64,000 bases of DNA from Blakeslea trispora (lineage: Eukaryota > Mucoromycota > Mucoromycetes > Mucorales > Choanephoraceae). The stretch covers positions 186,001 to 250,000 of the forward strand of contig JAIWNE010000023.1 in NCBI GenBank assembly GCA_025331445.1, read 5' to 3'. The notes beneath the pieces were generated by a model. That model was not told the origin of the DNA and made no database searches. It saw only the letters and a program-made list of their open reading frames with translations. The stretch's first letter is position 1. Each line of letters begins with the position of its first letter. Positions 34,924-46,923 of this stretch are shown here, in pieces. A program made the translations under genes and the position numbers.

Positions 34924-37900
34924 ATGCAATTCCTTCCCACCGGAAGTCTACTCCAAGAAAAGCCCCACGTTAAGGCTTTGTTGGACAAGCTCAAGTGCTC
35001 TTGAGACAGTTTCTTGTCGAGCATCCTGAAGAAGATGAAGAAGAGATCCGACGCGTGGCTGTTGTCAAGCTTGGTCTTCCTTACCTCAATGATTTCCAGA
35101 CCAAGTTCACGCGAATTCCTATCACCAGAAAAAGAAGCGTCTGGCAGCAGCACCTGAGCAACATGTCAGTGGAAAGAGGCTTGTCCTTCAAGAAAGAAGG
35201 AGGACTTGCCTGCCATCTTGTCAAGTTATCAAGAGATAACAAATGGCCCACCTTCTTCCCTGCAAGCGCTTGTCGATCAGACAAACGCTTACAATGCCAA
35301 GGACAAGCAGACCTTGCCAGTTAGAGAGGCTATCCTCTCGAAGGCGTTAGCCAACTTGAGGAGCTACTCCAACTGGCTTCTTGCAGAGTTCGCCGTGTAT
35401 ATGATGCACGTCTATGCCATTGACGACGTTAAAGCCGATGACAAATTTTTATGCCGCTCAAACTCAGGTATTGTTTTGGTTCCAACCCAGCATGTATTTT
35501 TTAAAATTTATCTAACAATATGAGTATAGATGTAAGCAAAATGTTCGAAAGCCGCATCGGTGAGAAGCTGGGTGTTTCGCCCAAGAAGTATGTCCACAGG
35601 TTGGTCATGGCTACTGGAGCCAAAACAAGAGCCCACTTGCTTGGGCTGCCATCTCCCTCCACCCCTGTTTCCTCTGTTTCTGTTCATGTTCCTGTTTCTC
35701 TTCCTGCTTCTTCTGCTTGTGAAGCTATGTCTGTTGAAGTTGACAACATTGCTGTTCCAACCGAGATAGCACATAGCTACAAGCAGAAGAAGTTGATGCT
35801 TGTCAAATCAATTCGACAAGTAGTCCACAGCATGCTGGGTAAGTAAAAGTGGCTTTTTTTTCTTCCGTAATTGAAAACTAAATCATCTTGTTTAGAACAA
35901 GTAGGATGTAGAAGGTTCCAGGCAGTTCCCTGGGTGGATCTGTTGAGTGGTGAGTCTGACTGTTTACAGCTAAAAAGCTGGCCACGTTTCAAAGGTGATG
36001 TCTCGAAGACAGGGCATTATCGCCTTCAGAACTTGAGTGTTCGACACCTGAATGACATCAAAGACAGGCTAGATGCAGGTGTCATTGTTGTCAATGCTGA
36101 ACAAAGGCTTTTCCTTTCTTTCAGTGGTTTCACAAAGAGAACCCTACTCTCAAGAAATTCATAGCTGAATATCAAGCTATTATCACCAAGACAAATTGCT
36201 CAAACTCTTGGCACGAGTTGAAGCGTTTGTGGACGAAGAGATATAAGGCCTTGATAACAGAAAATCGTCCAGATCTTTTGGCTCATATCCAAAAGCTGTG
36301 TAAGGTTAATGCCGATCTATGGATCGATGTCTACGATAAGGTAATAATTTGCGATATCTCTATTTAATATCTGCTATTAACTGTATTGTTTAATTTTCCA
36401 GGTGACCGAAAGACCTGCTATTAAAAGCAAACTTTTGGAATGGTGCCAAAATGCGGTAATTGAAATAAGCTAGCTCTTCAATTAGGTAAACAAATGTACT
36501 CACATTGTTTTGGATTATATCCCATATAGTTCAAGGGCGACCCTATTTCTATTGACATTGCAACCACTCAATCAGAAATAGATGCTATGAAAGAAGATCC
36601 CTCGTTGATTGACGAATTAAGCATCATGTCGTTCAACATGCTCAAGACATTCACTGACTTGAGTACAACTGAAAAGCATGTGCTTAAGTAAGCATTTGAT
36701 ATAGCATACATATGTACAATTATACTTAAACCATTCGATAGATTGGCTGTTTCTGATATTGTCAATATCAGAAATAAAGACTACCTGGCCGTGTTCTCTG
36801 ACCATTTGAAGCCAGAGACAATGCGCAAGCTGAAGGACGTTGGTGTGAATGATAGCCTGGATGAAGACACCAAGAAGAAAATCAAACAAGAGTTTGATGA
36901 AGGAATGAAGGTAACATAAGAACAATTGCTGGATTTTGCCGTATGGATTTTTATTATCCACTCAGTTCAAAGCTCAACATTTTTGTTTCTCCTTAAATGA
37001 CTGTACTCACCACCCGCAATATAGGCAATTAAAGATAATGGGCAGGCAAGACAGGGTCGAAGTGCAGCAGACATCGGCCCTCAAATAGGCAACATCTTGA
37101 ACTTCCTGTAAGTATGTTCTTTGTCACTTTCTATTAGTTGAATTAACAAAATCCAATAGTGTGAACAAGATTGACACTTGGAAGAAACGAATGAAGAAGG
37201 TTGACGTTGATGGTAGTAGCCCTACCAAGAAGAGAAAGCTGGATCTGTCGGAGAATGACATTCTCCTAGTTGTCAAAGAAGTCTTGGAGACAACCTATGC
37301 TGATACTGATCTCTTTTGGGTCAGTGATGAGAAGACAAGCCTGGTAACCAAAAAGTCCAAGATTGAGAATGGAACGATGAGTAGAAGCAGCAACAACAGC
37401 AACATTGTTGGTAGAAAAAGCGACCTGCTGCTTTTAAGCGGCTTGTTGCTTTTGAGCGGCTTGTTGCTTTTGAGCGATTTGTTGCTTTTAAGCGATTTGT
37501 TGCTTTTAAGCGATTTGTTGCTTTTGAGCGATTTGTTGCTTTTAAGCGATTTGTTGCTTTTAAGCGATTTGTTGCTTTTAAGCGATTTGTTGCTTTTAAG
37601 CGATTTGTTGCTTTTAAGCGATTTGTTGCTTTTAAGCGACAACGGCGTAGTGATATGCGCTGCTGAAATGAAGGATGGTTGTAGCAACAACAGCAGCAGC
37701 CAAGAGTCAAAGAGCTGCCGGATCACCAAGTGTATCCAGCAATACAACTCAATGATCTCAAGAGGAGATACATGCGTTGGGATGGATTGGAACGGTAAAA
37801 AGCGTACATTGTATCTAGCGTTTATAGTGCAATTCTGATATATGATCTTAGGGTTCCAAGGCTATGTCTACTACTGCAAAGCCTATGAAGGCATTGACTT

Positions 37901-38130
37901 GGTGCTTGGCTTTAAGCAGCTGTTACTGCCAGTAACAATAGAGGAGCTTGACTTATTCGGAGAGACACTTCTCGCATTATATGAAATGAAGGTAAATCGA
38001 ATTTAATTGATAGCACATAGGAATGAAAGTCCACTAAAATCTCTTTTAGACTTTCCTTGTGGAATACAGCGGTTTGTTGGGCAGTTCTTTTGAAGATGTT
38101 GATGATTCCGCTGTATACCATTCTGCATAG
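34924..38130 (+). CDS. unrecognised 11-exon gene with minisatellite
   Basis: I do not recognise this protein. Exons 2-11 join in phase: 35530-35838, 35896 to about 36086, 36125-36340, 36402-36455, 36530-36687, 36742-36910, 37025-37107, 37160-37794, 37852-37991 and 38050-38130, ending at TAG. The exon 3 donor is uncertain. Exon 1 (34924-35467) needs two compensating frameshifts, near 34995 and near 35230, to read MQFLPTGSLLQEKPHV...DDVKADDKFLCRSNS. These may be genuine breaks or sequence errors. Features are a conserved-looking SRIGEKLGVSPKKYVHRL stretch, HELKRLWTKRYKAL, a nuclear-localisation-like PTKKRKLD in exon 9, the (LLLLSD)12 tract, and a C-terminal part containing YVYYCKAYEGIDLVLGF. 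So many intact junctions argue for recent or present function. It may be a multicopy accessory gene. The broken gene at 55.9-57.1 kb has a similar exon style but no alignment I can claim. Confidence 0.6.
37422..37637 (+). repeat. in-frame 18 bp minisatellite, 12 units
   Basis: Twelve units of GATTTGTTGCTTTTAAGC, each encoding D/G-L-L-L-L-S, lie entirely inside exon 9 of the unrecognised gene. The first three units differ (GAC or GGC, CTG) and the rest are nearly identical. The frame continues open through and beyond the array. The antisense strand is also open and would encode KSNKSL repeats, but no splice structure supports that. Confidence 0.95.
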
Positions 38131-41072
38131 ATTGTGTTTGTCGTTGTTTTTCGTTGTATATATCTTGTATCATATTCTATATCATATCATAAATTATCTG
38201 TATTTGCCATTTCGTTCAAATGTGCTTTACTTGGTGAAAGTTTCGATTTGTTCGATAATTCTGAAAAGTTCAATAACTGTTGCTTAATGTCATTACGAAC
38301 TGAAAAGGAAAAATGCAAGGTACGCAAATCTCTAATACTCTCTCTAGGGGTGAAGTAAGCGTGCGAGTTGGCAGGTTGAAGAAAAGAAAAAATCTCTTTT
38401 ACAACACGTGTCTTTCAATGGCGTAGGACAGCTATGCTTTTGGAGCTATTTCGGCCAAGACGGCCATTTGCATCTTTAAGTCTGCCGTCTGCAGTTCGCT
38501 GCATCAGAAGACTCGTTTTTTCTTTACTTTTGGGCAGCCTTTTAGAGCCATGGTGTCGCTCTAGATTGTTCATTATCGCGGGTGTCCGTCAGGACTACCC
38601 GCCTTTTGAAGTTCGCTTGACTAAAAAAGACACTATTTCTAAAATGTCAAATTTTATATTTACGGATATTACAAGGTAAATAATTGTAACCACAATGTCA
38701 AACTCATTTGAAGGCGGGTTTTTTTTGCCCTTCTCATGTTGGGGGGGGGGGGACAGCAACTGAGCAGCTTTCAACCTTTGCTAGAACAACGACAAAATAT
38801 AACAGCGCATGCATTTTGCTCGTATGAGTGCTACTGGGCTTTACCAACAATAGTCCCGATTTCTTGTTTGAACCCATCTATTCAATCTCCTCAAGAACGT
38901 GCACGTCCAATCTCTTAATATTGGCATTCGTGAACAGTTATTCACTAACCAGCAAACACATAGTACAGCTTCGCTACGCTTAACTGCAACGTTTCCTCTC
39001 TGCGGACTCTCTCCAAGGGCCCTGCGGGTTTGAAAGCCAAATCAATTCTAATCGATTGCACTTTATCAAAACATATGATTTAGCATTTCCCTACACTATT
39101 TGTAGTTTGAGTGTGTCATTGAGCTTAGTATTAAATAAAACCTACTTTCTTCGCCTTATCTTTTTTTTTTTTGAACGAACCCATGTCAGCTCCAAGTGAC
39201 ATCCCCCTAGGGCACAAGTGGCCGAGAGGGGGGCAAACCAGATGCGCATCCCCTTTGACTCCACGATCTCGACATCAGGAACACTACAGTCAAGTATGTC
39301 CCTAAAGTTATCTTTCAATCTCCAGACTATGAAACTGAGCTTTCTGAAATCGTAAGGCATCCAACGTCGTACACCAGACTTTGACAGGAGCTGGCACCAT
39401 TATTTTGTTCCACTGAAATTTGATCCAAAGAGCGACGTAGTTGTTGGTGGGGCTTAATGGAAATCGTTTAGGCACTATGGCACAGATACGCAAACACACT
39501 TGTGAGGGAGGGAGCTCTTTGATGGCAAGATTAGTTTTTTTTTGTGAATTGATACGCAGACAGCCAGTCGTTATGCTGAAGGTTTTTGGGTGACCCTTTT
39601 GCATTCAGGGATCTTACTCGACAAATTGCATCTTTAGCTACTGGGGACCGCCAATGCACTAGTATTGTTTTCAAGGGAGGTCCAGTTTTTTTGTTTCTAT
39701 TGGCGCCAAGCAGGTCATTTTTTTTTTTCGACGGGATTGTCCTAAGCTAAAGGATCAGATGTGCTTTTGGTTTGTGGCCATACCCGCCGTTTTTTTTTTG
39801 TGGCAAACAGAGAAATGAGTCCCTACAGAATCAGAGACGGAATCGGGATCAGTTGGATGAGTGTTACGGAGGGAGAAAGTTGCATTACAATGTAAGAGGG
39901 ATAAGAATCAGGCTACTCAGTCTTACACAGTGCTCTAGTGATGGATGAGCAGCATTTCAAGTTAAAGCTAAATCATCAGGTCGAGCTGTATGAGGATAAA
40001 TGGGGTGGAACTTTTTTTCCTGCACGGTCGATGTGGATAGGTTATCCAATTTTTGGTGATGATGAATAAAGAGGATATTGAGCCAAACAAACCAGCTCGC
40101 CCGTACCTTCTCAAGGCCAGTGGGCCACAAATGAGTCACAAACCCCCCTTTTGCGAATAGGCTCTTTAAATGCATGCAGCCATTTGTCTTTCTTCATTCT
40201 GCTTTGGCCATTTCAAGATAATATTTAGATGTTTCGCTGCACTTTTGTCTCCATTTGTGGATGATCAAAACCAAATTGGTATGTTTTCTCTGCTAAAATG
40301 TATATATACCTTTCTGCATACAGTGAACGATTTCTCTTTTTCCTTGACCGCTGTGTACTCTCTTCTTTTTCGCAGACGTATGATGGTACACCCTCCCACC
40401 TTTTCTTCTCGGGGATCTTAATTCCAACCTCTTGGATCCTGTAACAATAAGTTTCAAAATCAAGGTTTACACCAAATGAAGTGAAGCTTAAAGAGCTGTT
40501 TGTATATTCTAATATGACTTTGAAACTCTTTGAAAGTATTATCATTTCTCTTAAGATTTGAAATTTCTAACAATGTTGGTTGCAAAGGATTTAGGATTGG
40601 CTCACCGTTACAACAACACAACTGAAATACCGGATGAGTTATATTATTGCACATCTTTGTCTACTTGATTGCGAGGGTTCATTCGACAAAATCGGAATGT
40701 TCTGTGAGAGTGTCCCAGTTCGCTGCATACTGCACAGAAAACAGTGAATGGTTTAGTTGATGTTTTTTGTTATATGTATCTGTCAAAGTTTTTCAATAGT
40801 CAAATAACAGTAAAAGGAAACTAAAAGTCCAAAGCTAAATTATCTTATTGTCCCAAAAAGGAGCTCCAAAAAAAAGGACTTTGAATTGATGGCTAATTGG
40901 GGGCTTACAAAAGTGAACAAATTGAATTCTAAATTCCGACCAGTCTTTTCAAAAAAAAAAAAAAAAAGCGTCTAAATGAGGATAAACGCATTGTATTTTC
41001 TCTCTCTCTCTCTCTTTTCTCTCTCTCTATAAATATATTTGTACATATCAAAGTTATTACTATCCAATCATC
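38131..41072. other. 2.9 kb interval with repeat remnants
   Basis: No gene is supportable. An imperfect inverted repeat (ACCCGCCTT...TTGAC, 38597-38621 against 38697-38719) may mark a small transposon remnant. On the minus strand at 39142-39604 two adjoining frames, joined by a frame change near 39310-39360, look like decayed coding DNA, but I could not name a family. A G-run occurs at 38742-38753. Before 41073 there is a (CT)n tract followed by TATAAATA at 41028-41035, about 38 bp upstream of the next start codon. Confidence 0.5.
41028..41035 (+). promoter_or_regulatory. TATA-like box
   Basis: TATAAATA follows a pyrimidine (CT)n tract (about 41001-41027) and lies about 38 bp before ATG 41073. 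Position and match support a core promoter for the phosphatase gene. The short distance implies a very short leader, or that the transcript starts close to the ATG. Confidence 0.45.
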
Positions 41073-42911
41073 ATGCAATCCGACAATGCATTAGAGAAAC
41101 AGTCGGATCGATTCAAGGTGTTTATCGGTACCTGGAATATGTATGGTCGACTATTACCTTTCGACCTATCAACCTTTCTAACGAAAAACGACATGTTGGA
41201 AAAGACAATGACGTCTGTTCATCTGGATTATTCAATTGCACATCCTTATCATCTCATGGTGATTGGCACACAAGAATGTGAACGAGATATTTCGGAATCC
41301 CTCTTTTATTCCTCCAAGGAAGTCTGGGAAACGAAATTATCGGAACATCTTGGCGTTCATTACAGGCTGTTAAAGACAGAGACTTTGGCTGCATTACATC
41401 TTGCTGTTTTTGTTTGGAGACCTGTAGCTCATTTAATTAAAGATGTACAATCCGAACATATTAAAACGGGTTGGGCTAATATGGTTGGGTAAACACATCT
41501 ATAGTCCTTTTTTAAATAGTTGAGAGATTGACCTTGTTATTTTGTAGAAACAAAGGGGCTGTTGCTATTTCGGTTTTATTGGGTTCTAAATCTTTATTAT
41601 TTATCAACTGTCATCTTAGAGGTTTTTTTTTAAAAAAAAAAAAATTCAATTCCAAAAATTAATTTTTTTATATATATTTTAGCACATCAAACACATGTGG
41701 CAGAAAGAAATGCAAATATTCAACGTATTCTCTATGAACTCAAAATGCCTAGTTTCAAGACACACAAAAGGAAAAAGAAGACAACAGGTAATAGCATGAA
41801 TCTGTAAGAAATCAAATAGCTTAAATTTTCCTTGTTGTAGATCTTTGTGTTCTCAACCAATTCGATCATGTCTTTCTGTTTGGTGACACAAATTATCGGA
41901 TTAACGCCGAACGTTCCTTTGTATTTCAAGCCATCAAACAGGGCGATTATAGAGTAAGAAAGAAATGACAAGATGGATAAGCTTTTTTGTTTTCTTATCA
42001 TACAATAGAATCTATTAGAATACGATCAACTGACGGAAGAGAGAAAGACAGAGGGATCTCTGTTGAGCGCATTTCAAGAACAAGACATTCTATTTCCACC
42101 TACCTATAAACTAGACACGGTCGTGGTCGAATCTTCTAGTTCTCTAGAGGCATCCGATGAACTCAAAGAAGGTCAAAGAAACCTGACAGAAGATAACTGT
42201 ACCTTATTCAACCATACCCATCCATTATCTACCTATTTCTCACATCATCATATCCAAAAGAAGAAAAACCCCGCTTCCTTGATCCGAAGATCATCCACCT
42301 CTTCCCTACCTACCGCCATGACCTCCCTCTCTAAACTATCGACGGTAGAAAAACCAGCCTTTCAACATAAACGAGGGACCTCACTCAGTGTTCATATCGG
42401 ACGTCGATTCAGCAAATATCGATCTTCCGATCCGAAAGAAAATTGGCATGATACCGACAAGGTCGTATTAGAGGGCAACAAGATCATGTTGGCGGATAGA
42501 CCCCATATTACCTTATGTTACGATAGCTCTGAGAAGCAACGGGTGCCCAGCTGGACAGATCGTATTCTCTGGTACGATCAAACTCAATCTTTTTATTCAA
42601 AAAATAAAAAAAGAGAGAGTCTAGGCAAACGTTTCTCGACCACGACCTTCTTGTTTCCCTTTAAGAATAGGCGAGCCTCTAGAGATGGCACAGTGTGTTA
42701 TGCCTATGATGCTGTGTTGCATGAATCCTTGTTGGGTGTCAGTGATCATATGCCTGTGATTGGTGTGTTTGGTATCTCGTTTTATGAATGGCAAGTGGTA
42801 CAAAAGAAGCTGAGTCGGATTTTACCTCGTAAAAGCATAGATACCCTATCTACCAAACAAAGTAAACCTCAAAAGAAAAAGAAACATTGGTGGAGACATC
42901 TTTTTCATTGA
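41073..42911 (+). CDS. inositol polyphosphate 5-phosphatase
   Basis: Five exons (41073-41488, 41548-41621, 41683-41787, 41841-41953 and 42009-42911) encode 536 residues in continuous frame. Landmarks of the 5-phosphatase catalytic domain are FIGTWNM at the start, GTQECER, NKGAVAISVLLG, INCHLRAHQTHVAERN, LFGDTNYRI, PSWTDRILWYD and a final SDHMPVIGVF. These are the metal- and phosphate-binding motifs of the apurinic-endonuclease-like fold. It removes the 5-phosphate from PI(4,5)P2, PI(3,4,5)P3 or soluble inositol phosphates. No Sac1 domain is present, so it is not synaptojanin-like; it resembles stand-alone SHIP/OCRL-type catalytic units. A Ser/Lys-rich insert of about 120 residues sits between the GDTNYRI region and PSWTDR, and the C-terminus is Lys-rich. 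Confidence 0.92.
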
Positions 42912-43203
42912 AATAAAATTCTATTTTCCAGCGGTCCCTTAAGCGCTCTTTTTTTTTTTATATATATAGTGTCTAAATTTAGTCAAACAATAAGCGTTTC
43001 TATTTGTTGAAATCCCTTTCATTTTTTAGTCATGAAATAAAGTATAGCGTAATATATATATATATATTTTATTAGTACAATCTGGCTTATACATTGTTTC
43101 TAAATAATAATAATAATAATAAAGGGGGGAGCCATATCGTCCAATATCCTTAAAAAGGAAATTGCATGGATAAAACACCATCCATGCGCATGAAAAAAAG
43201 ACA

Positions 43204-44371
43204 TTAAGCAGTCATGGCTGATTCATAGGTAGGAGGTATATCTGATTCAAAAACACAAGTGATAGGTGACCAGCCAGTTTCTTCATAAGCAGGTAATAAA
43301 TGACCATCTTCCACAAGAGGTGTTATCATCACAGGTATCGATGCTTTTAATTCTATCATAAATAATAAGATCAAGAAGATTACTATTTGTTGCTTTCTTA
43401 CCAGAGATATGTCCATCAAAATTAGCAAGAGCAATCGTTAAATTGACTTTATGTCTCACCTGAATAAAGTCACTTTGCATATCGAAATTCAAATGAACAG
43501 GCACAATCAACTGAAGTGTCTTGACCCAATGCCCATGCGTTGAGCCATGTCGATCATCACGCATCCGACTCAATTTCTTGCCCTTTGTCTTTTGATGGCC
43601 CGAAACATGCCCGGTAATGTACTCTTTTAGGGTCAAACAGACTGACTTGACAGTCAATTGATAGGCCAAGGGTTCAAGATGGATGGAGACAGGGATGTGC
43701 ATGTCTGGACTGTACCATTTGGAAGGAATGCTGATATGATAATTGATTTTGCCTGCCCAACGATCACTGATGATCACAGACTCCATCAGATCAGTCAGAG
43801 AGAGGATTCGACAGAGTTGAATGGTGCGATGGGCTACATAGTTTTGAGAGAAAGTGGGGCGATCACAAGAGGCAGAGAATTGATACTTGATTTTGCCCAA
43901 GTTGTGATGGACTGAGATGGGTAGATGGCCCGGTAAAGGTAATTGGAATTCCCTATAAGAGAGAGAGATGAGAGACTAAATGATCAAATCAGGTCTATTG
44001 TTACCATGCATAGTGTCCAGGTTGAAAACAATGCACTTTTTTCTTGAATTCGATAAATGTCCATTCTTTTTCAATCAATACATGATCTGCTTTATGTTGT
44101 TTTGATTTATGATCCAAGGCTAATAAAACAAGTTTAGATTAACAAAAAGACTATTGTCTACAAGTCTACCTTCCATCCAATTCACTTGAGTCAAGCCTGT
44201 AAATTTCAACTTGATTGATTTTACTTTGGTCTGTGCAAAACAATTCAGGACAACATGTCCCTTTAACATGACTCCTGCTGATTCTTCAGGCGAACCATAC
44301 AAGGTGACATGATCTTGTTCCAGCACAATTTGAAGGTCAGCCTGATGAGAGACAAGGAAAGGATGAATCAT
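43204..44371 (-). CDS. arrestin-related trafficking adaptor with PPxY
   Basis: Four exons, in reading order, are 44371-44170, 44119-44005, 43952-43402 and 43352-43204, giving 338 residues. The arrestin N domain starts ADLQIVLEQDHVTLYGSPEES and includes GHVVLNCFAQTKVKSIKLKF, HCFQPGHYAWEFQLPLPGHLP. The arrestin C domain follows (IPVSIHLEPLA and the YITGHVSGH region). The tail carries a PPTY motif ten residues from the end and an LPAY upstream, expected to bind WW domains of Rsp5/NEDD4 ubiquitin ligases. Such adaptors bring the ligase to plasma-membrane transporters for endocytosis. ATG 44371 was chosen because the longer frame upstream is a Phe/Ile-rich artefact of T-runs; an extra 5' exon cannot be excluded. 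Confidence 0.88.
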
Positions 44372-44491
44372 AATAATAAAGAAGAGAAAAAGAAGCCCAA
44401 AAAAAAAATTTATTATGTGTTTTTTATATATAAAAAAAAAATAGCTCAAAATAAAAACCCGTATGACAGGTTTTTATTTCTCACGCAAATT

Positions 44492-45408
44492 TTAGTGGTT
44501 TGATCTTTGACTCAACATGGTGTGCCAGGCATAAGTAGGTAACCGTAACATATTTTGCACCATCATGCTTTCATAATCAGCCTCAGGGTCAAGCACATCA
44601 ATTGAATCCCAAAATTCTTCAAATTCAGCATCCTTACTTTCATCGCCTGGTCTTATCCAAATCTCTTCTCTGGATCGTTTATGCTAAAGATGGATGAGTT
44701 TCAATTCATCATTTTTCATCTTCATGCTTACTCTCTCTCGATCTTCTTCCATTCGACTTAGAATATCGTTTTTTGACATGGATTCAGATGCTTCTATTGT
44801 GATTTCTGGATTTAGACTAACAGAGTGAAAATTCAGTACAGCTGCCAAAACAAAATCATAGGGCTTGTATTACTTTTGAGCACTTTCAATTAAAGGTCGT
44901 TCTGCTTCTTCTAGAATGGTTTGATCAAAATATTGTTTTCGTTTCCAACTACTGATAATCTAAACAAAAATGGTTTATTTTGAGATTGACTGTCTTTATT
45001 TTCCCCCTCTTACTTTTTGTGTATTGGGTATATTCACAATGCCTTTGGGTCCATTGGCTACAACAGCATGTATAATACGGGGCAAATCAGGGCGTGTTAG
45101 ATCAAGATAACCTGGAAATTTTGATTTTTGACTTGCAGAGAAAATGGCGTCCAACACATAAATGATATTCAATCGAGCATTCAATGAAGCCTAAATAAGG
45201 AGTGAATTGAAAGAACACACATGATTGTTTTCTTTTTTTTTACTTGTTCTAATTCTTCTACAAGACAACTATAAAGATCCTCTGATAACTTTCTGTGCCG
45301 CATGGCGTAAATGGCTGCTTTATGTATAGACTGTTGTGAGGCATTGACTTTTTTTAAAAGCTCAATGAATTCTAAACGACATTCAAAAGGATCGGATTCA
45401 GTTGACAT
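44492..45408 (-). CDS. CTK3: CTD kinase subunit gamma (Ctk3)
   Basis: Five exons, in reading order, are 45408-45244, 45190-45014, 44959-44874, 44816-44732 and 44683-44492, giving 234 residues in phase. The N-terminal CID-like domain reads DPFECRLEFIELLKKVNASQQSI, then ASLNARLNIIYVLDAIF and GPKGIVNIPNTQKII, matching Ctk3 of yeasts. The C-terminal part (RSREEIWIRPGDESKDAEFEEFWD) matches the conserved Ctk3 tail. Ctk3 joins a Cdk12-type kinase and cyclin to form CTDK-I, which phosphorylates Ser2 of the RNA polymerase II CTD during elongation. It shares a 129 bp promoter region with the LRR gene. The tail-to-tail neighbour is the arrestin adaptor gene (both minus), 120 bp further on. Confidence 0.88.
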
Positions 45409-45537
45409 GCCCTTTTAACAAGTGATAAAAGAAAAAAGAAAAAGAGAAAATAAGCGGAGTGATTTTGCTTTGTCTAGAGACTGCTAAAAAAAAAAGACCA
45501 TAAAAATATTTTGTTTTTCTTTCTTTTCTTCTATCAA
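45409..45537. promoter_or_regulatory. 129 bp bidirectional promoter region
   Basis: This is the whole space between the start codons of CTK3 (minus) and the LRR gene (plus). It is A-rich on one side and T-rich on the other, with no TATA match at a usual position. By necessity it holds initiation signals for both genes. Confidence 0.6.
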
Positions 45538-46923
45538 ATGAAATTAACTCGAGAACTCTTGTCCGAGATCTACCCAGATCAACCCTTGGAAAACTTGAAA
45601 GATATCAAAGTCACAGCAAAAGAGATTGACCAAGTCAAGGATATTTCTTGCTGTAAAGAAGTTCGAAAACTCAATTTATCCAACAATTTGCTTGATAATG
45701 AACATTCTCTTGAAGGCTTGAGAGAATTAAAACAATTGACTTTATTGAATTTGGCTCATAACCAATTTAAAGATTTCACTGGTTTTCAACATTTCCAAAC
45801 ATTAAATGGTAAAAAAAAAAAAAAAGAAAAAGAAATGCCCCCAAAAACTTATCTTGTTTCTATTAGTACTCAATTTGAGTAACAACCAATTGGTTCATAT
45901 GAGTCCTCATCTAACTCGTCTCAAACAACTAAAGGCATTGATTCTTGGTCATAATGATCTATTGGAAGTAGAGAATATCGAGCCTTTACTTCAATTAAAT
46001 ACATTAGGTAACATATCACTCTATTCAAGAAATGCACAGGAATTAATCTTTCTATAAAGTCATCTCTCATAACAAGATCGATACCATGCCTCGATTATCC
46101 AGTCTTTCAGAACTCACAAAACTCTCAGCAGCTCATAACCAATTAACAGCAGTACCTGATTTAAGCTACAATTCACTGTTAAAAGAACTTCGATTGAATG
46201 ACAATCAAATCAAACAGATACCCGAGACATTAAGAAAATGCAGTGCCATTGAGATTCTAGATTTCGGCAACAATCAACTGTCAGATTGGCATGAGATTGC
46301 ACCTATTGGATCCTTGTTACATCTACACAACTTGAATCTCAAGGGAAATCCCATCAGTAAGAAAAAGGATTATCTTGAAAAGGTGAGTCAATTCATAACA
46401 TATGGGATCGCCATTGACTCTCTTGTTTCAAAAGGTATTGGATCTTGTGCCTTCACTTCGTATCTTGGACGGTGAGCGATTTGATCCTAAATTTCTGGCA
46501 CGTAAAAAGAAACAGAGAGAGAATGTGAATCTGTTGGAAAAGAAGAACCGTCTTAAGCGTATTAAACTTCAAAAGGAAAAGAAGGAAAAGAAACAAGATG
46601 AACGCAAAGTGAGTGAGAAATCAAAACGACTGACAGTAGAGACAGTCAAGGTCAAGAAGCTCAAGACATCAGGTGACTCGTTCTTTCAGACAGAACAAGT
46701 CGAGAAGAAGACTGAAAAGAAGCCGGTGGAAAAGACCGAAAAGAAGCCGGTGGAAAAGACTGAAAAGAAGCCGGTGGAAAAGATGGTTACCAAGGCACAG
46801 ACTGGTGTTTTGGCTGTAGTAGACAAGACAAAGAAACAAAAGGCTCCCAAGAATGTGATTGCTGAATTAGAAGAGCAGCAAGACAATACAGGCACAGGTT
46901 TAGGTGTCAGTGGTTGGGATTAA
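45538..46923 (+). CDS. leucine-rich repeat protein with basic tail
   Basis: Four exons (45538-45808, 45867-46007, 46060-46382 and 46435-46923) encode 407 residues. About seven LRRs run from residue 45 to 265 (VRKLNLSNNLL, LTLLNLAHNQF, VLNLSNNQL, LKALILGHNDL, LTKLSAAHNQL, LKELRLNDNQI, LEIL-type FGNNQL), followed by an LRR-cap-like segment (LRILDGERFDPKFLARKK). The tail is Lys/Glu-rich, with three copies of the phrase EKKPVEKT/M. The SDS22-like spacing suggests a protein-phosphatase-1 or nuclear scaffold role, but the exact orthologue is not identified. Lysine-rich tails of this kind are usually nuclear or nucleolar. Confidence 0.82.

Noticed and set aside
37295..37747. Antisense KSNKSL/KATNRL repeat frames
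   Set aside because: They are open only because of the 18 bp minisatellite. The sense strand has matching exons on both sides.
44372..44449. Longer start for the arrestin adaptor
   Set aside because: The added residues are Phe/Ile runs from T-rich DNA and would mimic a signal anchor that cytosolic arrestins lack.
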